Origin: an uncultured Acidobacteriaceae bacterium
Lineage (GTDB): Bacteria > Acidobacteriota > Terriglobia > Terriglobales > Acidobacteriaceae
Assembly: GCA_903828675.1 (NCBI GenBank)
Contig: CAIKND010000124.1
Coordinates: 1 to 62,636, forward strand
Length of the DNA: 62,636 nucleotides
Direction: 5' to 3'
Notes under the pieces: model-generated
Told to the model about the DNA's origin: nothing
The model's database searches: none
Seen by the model: the letters and a program-made list of their open reading frames with translations, nothing else
Shown: positions 1-8,532 of the stretch, one piece after another
How positions within the stretch are numbered: position 1 is the first letter of the stretch
How the letters are laid out: each line of letters begins with the position of its first letter
Program-made: the position numbers and the translations under genes

Positions 1-139
1 GGACAGTGATGAAGACCGACGCCCGCGTTCTCAAACAGGAGGCATAGGGAATACCTCAACTTCTCGAACCGCCCGGTGCGGACCCGCATGCCGGGTGGTG
101 TGGCAGGGGAGAGCGGTCACTCGCTCCCCCTATGCCGAT
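1..139 (+). mobile_element. Group II intron (bacterial class C type), 3' end
   Basis: The first 139 bases look like the 3' end of a group II intron: a domain V hairpin at 66-101, then a domain VI-like hairpin (about 102-136), and an end at about CCGAT (135-139). In frame with 76 the DNA reads as the peptide RTRMPGGVAG, a well-known pseudo-coding trace of this intron type, not a real protein. The reverse transcriptase gene and domains I-IV would lie left of the window. The 3' exon (140-180) is only 41 nt long before the next start codon. The class C assignment rests on the CGC triad in domain V and on the resemblance of the other intron end at 62499. Confidence 0.85.
66..101 (+). other. Group II intron domain V catalytic hairpin
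   Basis: ACCGCCCGG (68-76) pairs with CCGGGTGGT (91-99) with one G-U pair. TGCG (77-80) pairs with CGCA (85-88) around the loop GACC, and the two-base bulge TG is at 89-90. The triad is CGC at 70-72, as in class C introns, instead of AGC. This is the metal-binding active-site hairpin of the ribozyme. Confidence 0.85.
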
Positions 140-180
140 TTTGGGCAACAGCGGCCCGATGGGTTAAGCTTCTCGGCAGA

Positions 181-1170
181 ATGAAAGACATCTATATTGC
201 GGATCTGGCCACCTTCGAAGAAGGAAAATTCTTCGATGGGTACTTCCTCGTCCTCGCCAAGCAGCAGCGCACTACCAAGACAAACAAGCCGTACCTTAAC
301 CTCATTCTGGGTGACAAGACGGGGCAACTCGAAGGCCGCATCTGGGAGCCCGGCGACCCGCGCATCGCCAAGGATTTCGAGCGCGGCGACATCGTCAAGG
401 CACGCGGCAGCGCCTCCCGCTTCGACGACCGACTGCAGATGAAGATCGACCAGCTTCGCCTGGCGCAGGCCAGCGAGGTGGAGAAGTCTGACCTGCTGCC
501 TTCGACGACCTATGACGTGGCCGTCCTCTGGAGCCAACTTCTGCTGAACGTCGAAAGCCTCACCAACCCGGACCTGAAGCGGCTGCTCTCGGCCATTCTT
601 GCCGATCCGGTTCTTGCGCAGGCCTACCGCGAAGCTCCGGCAGCGCGGCAGCTTCATCACGCATGGCTGGGCGGACTGCTTGAGCACGTCGTCAGCCTGC
701 TAACGCTGGCTGATCGCGTTGCCACCCACTATCCAATGCTTGACCGGGACCTGCTGCTGACCGGCGTGATTCTCCATGACATCGGCAAGATTCGTGAATT
801 GTCGTGGGAGATTGGCTTTGAATACACCATTGAAGGAACCTTGCTGGGCCACATCCAGATGGGCATAGACCTGGTTGAAAAGACCATAGCGGGCCTGCCC
901 GACTTTCCCGATAGGCTGCGGACGCTGGTGCTGCACATGATCTTGTCGCATCACGGCAAGCTGGAGTTTGGCTCTCCCAAGCTGCCGATGATTCCCGAGG
1001 CGCTGGTTCTCAACTTTGTGGACGATCTGGACGCGAAGATGCAGGCCGTTTCGGCGGAATTCGATAAGTCGCTGCGGGAGGGCAAGGGGCCGGACGATCT
1101 GACCGGGAAGATCTGGTCGCTGGATAACCGGCAGATGCTGAATACGAAGCGGTGGCTGGGAGAAGGCTGA
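181..1170 (+). CDS. yhaM: YhaM-like 3'-5' exoribonuclease (OB-fold plus HD domain)
   Basis: The 329-residue product has an N-terminal OB-fold nucleic-acid-binding region (about residues 14-95) and a C-terminal HD metal-dependent phosphohydrolase domain. Its likely metal ligands are His160, His169, the doublet His199-Asp200 in ILHDIGK, His224, His257-His258 and Asp281-Asp282. This order and length match the YhaM family of cytoplasmic 3'-5' exonucleases that degrade RNA and ssDNA. The frame is open from 76, but everything before 139 is group II intron, so I chose the ATG at 181 (MKDIYIADL), which is the usual start for the family. The intron sits only 41 nt upstream and may affect expression. 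Confidence 0.88.
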   Translation: MKDIYIADLATFEEGKFFDGYFLVLAKQQRTTKTNKPYLNLILGDKTGQLEGRIWEPGDPRIAKDFERGDIVKARGSASRFDDRLQMKIDQLRLAQASEVEKSDLLPSTTYDVAVLWSQLLLNVESLTNPDLKRLLSAILADPVLAQAYREAPAARQLHHAWLGGLLEHVVSLLTLADRVATHYPMLDRDLLLTGVILHDIGKIRELSWEIGFEYTIEGTLLGHIQMGIDLVEKTIAGLPDFPDRLRTLVLHMILSHHGKLEFGSPKLPMIPEALVLNFVDDLDAKMQAVSAEFDKSLREGKGPDDLTGKIWSLDNRQMLNTKRWLGEG

Positions 1171-1271
1171 AAGTAGCAGGACGGATTGCGACAATTGTCA
1201 CGTTGAGTCCAGTGGATCTATGATCATCTCCTCCAAAATTCAAATTCTGAGATGGGGTTTGAGGGGTATCT

Positions 1272-2090
1272 ATGATCCAGACATTAGATCCACGTCCGTA
1301 CATTGTCCGTCCAGGGGATACGCTGACATCGATCGCCAGGCAGGCGGGTTTCACAAATCCGCTTGATATCTATAACAACCCTGCAAATGCGACTCTTCGA
1401 TCTCATAGAAACAACCCAAACCTGATTCGTCCTGGGGACCGAATCATGATCCCGCCGACGCCCCAGATGGTGCGCCAGGTCTTGCAGGCCAGGCTGGACG
1501 CGCTTGTTGCGCTGCGGCAGCAAATGGATGCTCTCTTTCAAAAGCTCGAAGCGGAAGCGGACCAGAACATCAGCAAGTACCGCAAAGTTGCCAGCGCAGC
1601 TGACATAGCCGCAATGCTCGCCAGCCTCGGTGTGAGTTTAGGACAGCTTACTTACAAGGGCTTTTCGGCGATGAGACTCAGTGGAGAAGCGCTGGAGAAA
1701 GCCAATGCTGAACTGGCCAAAGATTCGCTGCACTTCGCTTACGATCCGCTTCGGGACCCAGTTTTGAAAGTCACCGCAGACAAGCTGGGCGCTCATCCTG
1801 GGACCGTCACTCTTGTTGGGAAGGCGACGATTGAGGCATTTTTGAATATTCAGAGCCCCTCCTGGTGGGCAGGGGTCTGGGGCAATTTGCGGTCAGGTTC
1901 CAACTGGTCTCAAGCCGTGACGACTGACCCGATTCAGACCTTGGTGGATTCGCGTAATCAGATCGAGAACCAGCGCCAGCAAACGCTCAAAAGCCTGGAC
2001 CTGAAGATTCAGCAGACACGCGCTCTGCTTCAAAGCATGGGGAGCGGCGTGCCAAGCCAGGCTCTCGGCGCGCCAGTCGTCAGGCTGTAA
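1272..2090 (+). CDS. LysM-domain protein without signal peptide
   Basis: The 272-residue protein begins almost directly with a LysM motif (residues about 10-61, YIVRPGDTLTSIAR to LIRPGDRIMIP). The rest is not recognised; residues about 75-100 and 230-260 are helical and may form coiled coils. No signal peptide or membrane segment is visible, unusual for a wall-binding LysM protein. Intracellular LysM proteins occur in phage tails and contractile injection systems, where they attach to spikes, but no such genes are nearby. The start is the ATG at 1272. The function is unknown. Confidence 0.75.
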   Translation: MIQTLDPRPYIVRPGDTLTSIARQAGFTNPLDIYNNPANATLRSHRNNPNLIRPGDRIMIPPTPQMVRQVLQARLDALVALRQQMDALFQKLEAEADQNISKYRKVASAADIAAMLASLGVSLGQLTYKGFSAMRLSGEALEKANAELAKDSLHFAYDPLRDPVLKVTADKLGAHPGTVTLVGKATIEAFLNIQSPSWWAGVWGNLRSGSNWSQAVTTDPIQTLVDSRNQIENQRQQTLKSLDLKIQQTRALLQSMGSGVPSQALGAPVVRL

Positions 2091-2193
2091 GGATCGCCGA
2101 TGGCGTCAGAGGTGGGTGGATGGGCTGGGGGAGACTCGCCACGCGGCTATCGGTTTTCTTCAGTGCTGAAAATGCCGCGGCGATGAATTCAGC

Positions 2194-2574
2194 TCAACCC
2201 ACAAACCACTGCCATTGCTCCTCGGTGATGGGGACGACGGAAAGCCTTCCGATGACGACCAGGGGCGATCCGGCAAAGAGCGGCTCGGCCTTGATGGCCG
2301 CAAGGGTCTTTGGCGTTTTCAGGCGCTTGCCCACTTTTACGCGCACCACTGGCACCTTGGGATCGCTGGGGTCGACGCTGAGGACAGTGCCGGTGCCGAC
2401 GGCAGCGCGCTCGTCGCCGGTGTGGTAAAAGATCCACTTCGTTCCGGCTTTCATCTCGCGCAGGTGCTTCACCGCCGTGGTGTTGGTCACGTTGTCCCAC
2501 ACTGTCTCCTTGTCGCGCAGAAAATCGTCGAAGGAGTAGACATCGGGTTCGGTTTTAAAGAGGAAGTAGCTCAT
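2194..2574 (-). CDS. EVE-domain protein
   Basis: The 126-residue protein consists of one EVE domain, a PUA-like fold that binds modified bases in nucleic acids. It starts MSYFLFKTEPDVYS, close to the family N-terminus, and carries WDNVTN, FYHTG and the conserved C-terminal W-x-W (EEQWQWF). Other in-frame ATGs lie at 2580 and 2583 and further upstream, but 2574 has AGGA eight or nine bases upstream and gives the normal length. It is divergent from the TPR gene at 2663. EVE proteins occur in housekeeping and in restriction contexts; here nothing points to restriction. Confidence 0.9.
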   Translation of the reverse strand: MSYFLFKTEPDVYSFDDFLRDKETVWDNVTNTTAVKHLREMKAGTKWIFYHTGDERAAVGTGTVLSVDPSDPKVPVVRVKVGKRLKTPKTLAAIKAEPLFAGSPLVVIGRLSVVPITEEQWQWFVG

Positions 2575-2662
2575 GGACATCATCCTAAAGCATCTCTCCC
2601 GCGGCTTTGGCTGACGGAGTAACGCCGAAGGATGGGGCTGGCCTTGTGGTACCCTGAGCCCA

Positions 2663-3199
2663 GTGTTCGATCCAGAGATATTGTTGACCAAGGGCTGCGA
2701 GGCGCTCCGGGAGAACCTGCCCGAAGATGCGCGGGACTTGTTTGCCCAGGCGGTGGCGGAATGCCGCTGGGTGAAGGACCCGGCCCTGCTGGCGAAAGCC
2801 CTGAAGGCCCTGGGCCAGATGGAGCGGGATCTGCACCACCGCGGCACCGCTCTGGACTGCTATCGCGAGGCGGCGGGTATCTACCGCAATCTTGAGGACC
2901 AGCTAGCCTGCGCGGATGCGATACGGCATATTGCGGAGATTTTCGGGGAGCAGAACCTTCCGGCGGAGGCAGAAGCCTGCTATGAAGAGGCGCTGGAGAT
3001 CTACCGCACACATCCGGAAGCGGCTCCACTGGACCAGGCTCATGCGATGCGCGGACTTGCCCTGTTGAAGAACAGCGCCGATGCTCACGAAGAGGCTGGC
3101 TTGCTCTGGCAGGGAGCGAGCCATCTTTACGCGGCGGCCGGGGAGCCAGCCAAAGTAGCCGAGTGCGATGCGCACGTGGCGTTTCTGCTGGGCCGCTAG
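2663..3199 (+). CDS. Tetratricopeptide repeat protein
   Basis: The 178-residue all-helical protein has about four TPR units, for example residues 40-75 (LAKALKALGQMERDLHHRGTA) and 80-115 (ACADAIRHIAEIFGEQ). It has no signal peptide or membrane segment, so it is probably a cytoplasmic scaffold; the partner is unknown. The start is a GTG at 2663 with only a weak ribosome binding site, so the exact start is uncertain. Its stop codon shares the tetranucleotide CTAG (3196-3199) with the stop of the convergent gene. Confidence 0.8.
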   Translation: MFDPEILLTKGCEALRENLPEDARDLFAQAVAECRWVKDPALLAKALKALGQMERDLHHRGTALDCYREAAGIYRNLEDQLACADAIRHIAEIFGEQNLPAEAEACYEEALEIYRTHPEAAPLDQAHAMRGLALLKNSADAHEEAGLLWQGASHLYAAAGEPAKVAECDAHVAFLLGR

Positions 3200-3678
3200 C
3201 CGAGACCGTTTACTCGAAGTTCGACGAATGTACTCGACTTGACGTCATATACAGCCTGCCAAACGCAATTCCCTCCGTCGAGAATCATAAACAAGCGATT
3301 ACGCCAGTAAGCCGGGGGCAAACCTTCATTCACACCACAAAACGCGGAGAGATAGATGTGTCTATTCTGACCCTGAATGATCCCAAGATATTGGCGAAAA
3401 TAGCGTTCGGGATGTTCGATTTGTTGGGATTCCAACCTGGATTTCTTAGAAAGATCCCGAATCTGCAAAAGGTCATTTTCCAAATCGCCAATCTCTGCAG
3501 GGGTTGGTTGCCAAGTTCCTGTCACGCGGTTCGGTCCCTGTCTTGAATACCATGCCTTTACGAATTTGACTTCGCTTTCCGGCAGCAACACCCAGCGCTT
3601 CTCTTGTTGACCGTTGCCGAGTGCAACTGACGCGATGATGAGTCCCGCCGCCAGTTTCCGAAGCGCCCTTGCTTTCAT
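3196..3678 (-). CDS. Small secreted protein of unknown function
   Basis: The 160-residue product starts with a signal-peptide-like segment: MKARALRK, then a hydrophobic stretch LAAGLIIASVALG, with likely cleavage near residue 22. The mature part is polar with a few Trp and two Cys and matches no family I know. The base composition is less GC-rich than that of the neighbours, which may suggest recent acquisition. It is convergent with the TPR gene and divergent from aroC. Confidence 0.65.
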   Translation of the reverse strand: MKARALRKLAAGLIIASVALGNGQQEKRWVLLPESEVKFVKAWYSRQGPNRVTGTWQPTPAEIGDLENDLLQIRDLSKKSRLESQQIEHPERYFRQYLGIIQGQNRHIYLSAFCGVNEGLPPAYWRNRLFMILDGGNCVWQAVYDVKSSTFVELRVNGLG

Positions 3679-3795
3679 GACCTTCTCCGTTTGGAGATAA
3701 TTCTCTCACTTTGTGGAAGAATCACGACCCTTAACCCCTACCGAATTGCTAGACCCCGCATCCTGCACTCAGCCCTCCGTTACAATGGAATCAGT

Positions 3796-4974
3796 ATGAT
3801 TCGTTTCTCCACAGCCGGTGAATCGCACGGCGAAGCCCTAATCGCGCTCATCTCCGGGCTGCCGGCCGGTGTCCCCGTCGATCTGGATTTCGTCAACCGC
3901 GAGCTATGGCGCCGCCAGCAGGGCTACGGCCGCGGCGGGCGCATGAAGATTGAAACCGACAAGGCCCACGTGCTCTCCGGCGTCAGGCACGGGAAGACCA
4001 TTGGGTCGCCGATCGCGATCGAAATCGTCAACCGCGACTGGAAGAACTGGGAAGAGAAGTTGCCGGTGGAAGCCGGGGATCCGGCCAAACACCAGGCGGT
4101 GGCCTCGCCGCGTCCGGGCCACGCTGACCTTGCCGGTGCACTCAAATACAACTTTCCGGACGCCCGCTACGTGCTGGAGCGTGCCTCGGCTCGCGAATCC
4201 ACCGGCCGCGTCGCCGCCGGAGCCGTGGCCAAGCTGATGCTTCGGACTCTGGGCATCGAAGTGGCCAGCCACGTGATCCGCGTGGGGCGCGTCGAGCTTA
4301 CCCGCCCCGCGACATGGGAAGAGATCGTCGCCCTTTCCGCGAAAGACGAAGTTGTTCTGGGCTGCGTCGACTCTGAAACGGAAGCACGCATGAAAGAAGA
4401 AGTGGAGGAAGCCGCGCGCACCGGCGACACCGTCAATGGCGTGTTTGAAGTGGTGGTCCACGGCGTGCCCGCCGGGCTGGGCACCTTTGCCAACTGGGAC
4501 GAGCGCCTCGACGGTCTGCTGGCCTGGTCGGTGATGAGCCTGCAAGCTGTAAAAGCCGTCGAAATCGGCCGGGGGGTAACTGCGGCCGAGTCTTTCGGGT
4601 CCGCCGTTCACGACCCCATCCACTACGCGGCTGAAGACAACGGGCACCCGACGCGCTTTACCCGTCCGCAGAACAACGCCGGCGGCATCGAGGGTGGCGT
4701 TTCCAACGGGGAAGACCTGGTGATTCGCGGCTACCTGAAGCCAATTTCCACCCTGCGCCGCCCGCTGGAGTCGGTCCGCTTCGATACCCGCGAGAAAACC
4801 AGCGCAAGTTACGAGCGCAGCGACATTTGCGTCGTCCCCGCCGCTGGTGTGGCTGCTGAAGCCATGGTCGCGGTGACGGTCGCCAGCCTGGCGCAGCAAA
4901 AATTTGGCGGCGACTCGGCGCTGGAAATGAAGCGTAATTTTGATGGCTACATCGAACAGATACGGAGATATTAG
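3796..4974 (+). CDS. aroC: Chorismate synthase
   Basis: The 392-residue enzyme converts 5-enolpyruvylshikimate-3-phosphate to chorismate, the last shikimate-pathway step, using reduced FMN. Family signatures are visible: GESHGEAL near the N-terminus, the GRGGRMKIE region, RPGHADLAGALKY, the RASARESTGRVAAG FMN-site segment, and a C-terminal RFDTREK region. The frame opens at 3691, but homologous sequence starts at the ATG at 3796 (MIRFSTAGESHG). A TACAAT -10-like box at 3781 lies only 10 nt before this ATG, so the transcript may have a very short leader. The peptide deformylase gene follows after 9 nt. Confidence 0.96.
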   Translation: MIRFSTAGESHGEALIALISGLPAGVPVDLDFVNRELWRRQQGYGRGGRMKIETDKAHVLSGVRHGKTIGSPIAIEIVNRDWKNWEEKLPVEAGDPAKHQAVASPRPGHADLAGALKYNFPDARYVLERASARESTGRVAAGAVAKLMLRTLGIEVASHVIRVGRVELTRPATWEEIVALSAKDEVVLGCVDSETEARMKEEVEEAARTGDTVNGVFEVVVHGVPAGLGTFANWDERLDGLLAWSVMSLQAVKAVEIGRGVTAAESFGSAVHDPIHYAAEDNGHPTRFTRPQNNAGGIEGGVSNGEDLVIRGYLKPISTLRRPLESVRFDTREKTSASYERSDICVVPAAGVAAEAMVAVTVASLAQQKFGGDSALEMKRNFDGYIEQIRRY

Positions 4975-4983
4975 CAAGCAACG

Positions 4984-5493
4984 ATGATTCTGAAGATTGT
5001 TAAATACCCAGACCCCGTCCTTTCGCAGCCCGGCGAGCCGGTGACCGAATTCAACGATGAACTGCGCAGGCTGGCCGCCGACATGTTCGAGACCACCTAT
5101 GCCGCCAAGGGCGTTGGGCTGGCCGCACCCCAGGTTGGCGTGTCCAAACGTCTGACCACCATCGACCTCAGCATGGGCAAGGAGCCCGATGACAGGCTGG
5201 TGCTGGTCAACCCGGAGATCATCTGGAGTGAGGGCAAGCTCTACGAAGAGGAGGGCTGCCTCAGCTTCCCCGATATCATCGAAAAGGTGGTACGGGCGGC
5301 CAAGGTGAAAATCCGCGCCCAGGATGAATACGGAAAGTGGTTCGAGATGGATGGTGACGACCTGCTGGCACGCTGTTTTCAGCATGAGATCGATCATCTT
5401 GACGGAGTGCTGTTTCTGTACCGCATGAGTCCCTTGAAGCGGAGCCTCAACCTGCGCAAGATCAGGAAGTTGCAGGCGGACGGCGAGTGGTAG
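4984..5493 (+). CDS. def: Peptide deformylase
   Basis: This 169-residue metalloenzyme removes the formyl group from the N-terminal Met of new proteins. All three motifs are present: GVGLAAPQ (residues 43-50), EGCLS (90-94, with metal ligand Cys92) and QHEIDH (133-138, with metal ligands His134 and His138 and catalytic Glu135). It is close behind aroC and upstream of fmt, whose product adds the formyl group, so this is the common def-fmt pairing. Confidence 0.96.
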   Translation: MILKIVKYPDPVLSQPGEPVTEFNDELRRLAADMFETTYAAKGVGLAAPQVGVSKRLTTIDLSMGKEPDDRLVLVNPEIIWSEGKLYEEEGCLSFPDIIEKVVRAAKVKIRAQDEYGKWFEMDGDDLLARCFQHEIDHLDGVLFLYRMSPLKRSLNLRKIRKLQADGEW

Positions 5494-5579
5494 AGTTGTA
5501 GTTTCGGGTGGCCCAGGCCCAGCTTTTGAGACCGGGGAGAGAGCTTTTCTGAATCCGGTGCCTGCTCATAAGGAGTCCT

Positions 5580-6518
5580 GTGAAACTCGTTTTTTGTGGC
5601 ACTCCCAGCTTTGCCGTTCCCACGCTCGAGGCGCTGCTTGCCGCGGGCCACGAAATCGCCCTGGTTATTTCGCAGCCTGACCGGCCGGTAGGCCGCGCCC
5701 AGATCCTCACGGCTCCCCCCGTCAAACAAGCGGCTCTGGCTGCGGATCTTGATGTTGTTCAGCCGGAGAAGATCCGCTCCAATCCCGACTTTCGCGCGCG
5801 GCTTGAAGACATCGCCCCCGATGCCATTGTGGTCGTAGCCTACGGACGCATCATTCCCCCGTGGCTGCTGGCGCTGCCGCGCCTGGGCTGCATCAACCTG
5901 CATGGCTCCCTGCTGCCGAAATATCGGGGCGCCGCGCCGATTCAATGGGCTGTGGCCATGGGCGACGCCTTCACCGGAAATACCACGATGCTTCTGGAAG
6001 AAGGGCTGGACACCGGGCCTATTCTGCTGCAACAGACCGTGGAAATTGGCCCTGATCAGACCGCCGCCGACCTGTTTCCGCTGCTCGCCGAAGCCGGGGC
6101 GCCCCTGGTGGTCGAGACCCTGGCCGGACTGGCCGACGGCTCCATTCGTCCCCAGCCGCAGAACAGCGAGCGAGTTACCTTCGCTCCTCTGCTCGACCGG
6201 GAAGATGGCCGCATGGATTTCGCAGTCCGCACAGCGCACGAACTCTACAATCGCTGGCGCGGCTTTCAACCGTGGCCGGGGGCCTTTACGACGCTCGACG
6301 GGAAGAAACTGATTGTTCACCGCATGGCATTGGCAAGAGACATGGCCGGACCGGGCTCCCCCGGCGCGATTCGCCTGGACAACTATCGCTTGCTGGTGGC
6401 CTGCGCCGAAGACACCTGGCTGGAACTTCTTGAGCTGCAACTAGAAGGCAAAAAGCGCCTGACCGCCCGCGAATTCCTCCACGGAATGCCGCAGATGCCT
6501 ACTGCGCGGTTAGGCTGA
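5580..6518 (+). CDS. fmt: Methionyl-tRNA formyltransferase
   Basis: The 312-residue enzyme formylates Met-tRNA(fMet) with 10-formyl-tetrahydrofolate. The catalytic Asn106, His108 and Asp144 are present, as are the SLLPKYRGAAPIQWA signature (110-124) and a C-terminal tRNA-binding OB domain. The start is GTG at 5580 with an AGGAG box at 5571-5575. Its stop TGA overlaps the ATG of rsmB by one base (TGATG at 6516-6520), indicating translational coupling. Confidence 0.96.
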   Translation: MKLVFCGTPSFAVPTLEALLAAGHEIALVISQPDRPVGRAQILTAPPVKQAALAADLDVVQPEKIRSNPDFRARLEDIAPDAIVVVAYGRIIPPWLLALPRLGCINLHGSLLPKYRGAAPIQWAVAMGDAFTGNTTMLLEEGLDTGPILLQQTVEIGPDQTAADLFPLLAEAGAPLVVETLAGLADGSIRPQPQNSERVTFAPLLDREDGRMDFAVRTAHELYNRWRGFQPWPGAFTTLDGKKLIVHRMALARDMAGPGSPGAIRLDNYRLLVACAEDTWLELLELQLEGKKRLTAREFLHGMPQMPTARLG

Positions 6519-7978
6519 TGGCGACCATCTCCGCAGCACGCAAAGCGGCCTTCGCTATCCTTATGGGGGTGGAGCGGGGGCAGTCCCACTCCGATGATCT
6601 GTTGCGCGGCAAGGCTGTCAACGGGCTCTCTGCACCCGACCGCAACCTGGCCACAGCCCTCGTTCTGGGCGTGCTGCGCAACCAGATTCGCCTCGATCAC
6701 GATCTGCAGTCCCTGCTCAAGCGCCCCAATGGAAAGCTGGACGCTGAGATTCGGATTTCGCTGCGCCTCGGGGCTTTTCAGCTTTTGCACATGGATCGCA
6801 TTCCGGACCGGGCCGCCATTGACGAAAGCGTTGAACTGGCCAAGCAGGCCGGGCACAATTTTGCCTCCAAGATGGTGAATGCCGTCCTGCGCAAATTGGC
6901 TGGAACTTTACAGGCAGCGGAAAGAGGCCGCATTGATTCCGCCGTACATGTGCCTGGGGCAACGTCCTCCCATGCACCGCAGTTGAGTTCGCCTGCGGCC
7001 TTTTTAGCGCTTTGGGGGGAGAGACCCGAGGAATCTGTCGCGGAAGTCGCGCTGGCTGAGTCGCATCCCGCATGGATGGTGGAGCGCTGGGCCGGATTTT
7101 ACGGCTTTGAAGCAGCCAGACAGATTTGCCGTCACGGACAAACTCAGCCTGCACTCGCGATCCGCTTCGCAAACCCCGCCATCGAGGCCGAACTCGAGGC
7201 TGTGGGAATCCAATTGGCCCCAGGGGAACTACTCACTGCCGCGCGGACGGTGGTAAGTGGCGACGTGGCCGCCACCGCAGCTTTCAAGGAAGGCCGCGTC
7301 CGTTTGCAGGACGAAGGTTCGCAACTGGTGGGCGAAATCGCAGGGCAGGGAAGCAAAGCCGGCACGAGCGCCATTCTTGACTGCTGCGCCGCGCCCGGTG
7401 GCAAGACGCTGATCCTGGCAGAAAGAAATCCTGAGGCCCGGATTCTGGCTTGCGAGTCGAGCCCGCCGCGGCTGGCGCAGTTGCAGAGCCGGCTTGCCGC
7501 TTACGCTGATCGCGTTGAATGCCGCCTTGCCGACACAACCACGCTGACCGAAGGCGCAGCCTTTGATGTGGTTCTTGCCGACGTGCCCTGCAGCGGCACA
7601 GGCACACTGGGCCGCAATCCTGAGATTCGCTATCGCCTGAGCGTCGAGGACCTGCCGCGACAGGCCGAGCGTCAACGCGCAATCCTGGCTGCGGCTCTTC
7701 GCTGCGTTCGTCCCGGCGGCCGTGTGGTTTACTCCACTTGCTCGCTGGAGCCGGAAGAGAACGAGCAGGTGGTTGCTTCGGTGCTGGCGGAAAACGCAAA
7801 GGCCCGGCTGGTTTCGCTCGAGTCATGCATAGGAGATTTGGAAAGCCGGGGCATTCTCGCAAGCAACGCAGCAGCGCGTTTGAAGGCCACACTGACAGCG
7901 GAGGGCACGCTCCGCCTGCTGCCCGGCGCATTCCGCACCGATGGCTTCTATATCGCACTAATTGAAAAGTCCGCCTGA
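6518..7978 (+). CDS. rsmB: 16S rRNA (cytosine-967-C5)-methyltransferase
   Basis: The 486-residue protein has an N-terminal NusB-like RNA-binding domain (about residues 5-140) and a C-terminal SAM-dependent Rossmann domain. The SAM-binding loop is CCAAPGGKT (about 288-296). Two catalytic cysteine motifs are visible: DVPCSGTG (about 355-362) and STCSLEPEEN (about 405-414). The order def-fmt-rsmB is conserved in many bacteria and links translation initiation to ribosome modification. It ends three bases before the stop of the convergent UPF0303 gene. Confidence 0.94.
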   Translation: MATISAARKAAFAILMGVERGQSHSDDLLRGKAVNGLSAPDRNLATALVLGVLRNQIRLDHDLQSLLKRPNGKLDAEIRISLRLGAFQLLHMDRIPDRAAIDESVELAKQAGHNFASKMVNAVLRKLAGTLQAAERGRIDSAVHVPGATSSHAPQLSSPAAFLALWGERPEESVAEVALAESHPAWMVERWAGFYGFEAARQICRHGQTQPALAIRFANPAIEAELEAVGIQLAPGELLTAARTVVSGDVAATAAFKEGRVRLQDEGSQLVGEIAGQGSKAGTSAILDCCAAPGGKTLILAERNPEARILACESSPPRLAQLQSRLAAYADRVECRLADTTTLTEGAAFDVVLADVPCSGTGTLGRNPEIRYRLSVEDLPRQAERQRAILAAALRCVRPGGRVVYSTCSLEPEENEQVVASVLAENAKARLVSLESCIGDLESRGILASNAAARLKATLTAEGTLRLLPGAFRTDGFYIALIEKSA

Positions 7979-7981
7979 AAG

Positions 7982-8476
7982 CTACTGGGATCCCAGCTTC
8001 ATTCCCGCATAATCGCGCCCCAGCAACTCGCACAGCGCTTCCACTACCAACTCGTGATCGTCACGCTGCGGCAGGCCCGAGACGGTCACGGCGCCCACAA
8101 TCCCCGCGCCTTCCACGGCGATCGGAAACGAACCGCCATGCGAGGCATATTCAGAGATGGGCAGGCCGCGCGCCTCGAGCGAATCGTTCTTTGCCGCGAG
8201 GTTCAGGCCCACGCCGTAGGAGCTGCGATGGAACCGCGCCACCACATTGATCTTTTTGCGCACCCATTCCACGTTGTCCGGCGTGGTCCCGGCAAGGGCG
8301 GTGTAGAAGAGCGGCTGCCCAAACCGTCGCACATCGATGACCACCGGCAGATCACGCTCCACGGCCAGGGCCCTTACCTGCTTGCCCAGTTCCCACGCCA
8401 TCACCTCATCGAAGCGCGGAAACTGCAACGCCCGCTCCTGCAAAGCCACTTGTGCCAAATCTTCCTGCAATCCCAT
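7982..8476 (-). CDS. UPF0303 / GlcG-HbpS-like (DUF336) protein
   Basis: The 164-residue protein matches the UPF0303 family, often annotated as a heme-degrading-domain protein. Typical parts are VIDVRRFGQPLFY, the W-x-RKK region (about 85-95), YASHGGSFPI and a C-terminal GAVTVSGLPQRDDHELV. It is probably cytoplasmic; the true substrate is unsettled. I prefer the ATG at 8476 (MGLQEDL) over the one at 8497, because an AGGGGG box lies about 5 bases upstream. It is the last gene of a minus-strand run ubiE, CDF, PASTA, UPF0303. Confidence 0.85.
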   Translation of the reverse strand: MGLQEDLAQVALQERALQFPRFDEVMAWELGKQVRALAVERDLPVVIDVRRFGQPLFYTALAGTTPDNVEWVRKKINVVARFHRSSYGVGLNLAAKNDSLEARGLPISEYASHGGSFPIAVEGAGIVGAVTVSGLPQRDDHELVVEALCELLGRDYAGMKLGSQ

Positions 8477-8532
8477 GGTTCCCCCTTCTATCCGCATCGC
8501 TTTTCACGCGAGATTTGCTCGCCGCCAGCTAG

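Noticed and set aside
76..180. Upstream extension of the YhaM frame beginning MRTRMPGGVAG
   Set aside because: These codons are group II intron domain V and VI sequence; homologous sequence starts at 181.
3904..5397. 497-codon minus-strand frame across aroC and def
   Set aside because: Shadow frame of two certain genes, with an improbable His/Val/Gly-rich composition.
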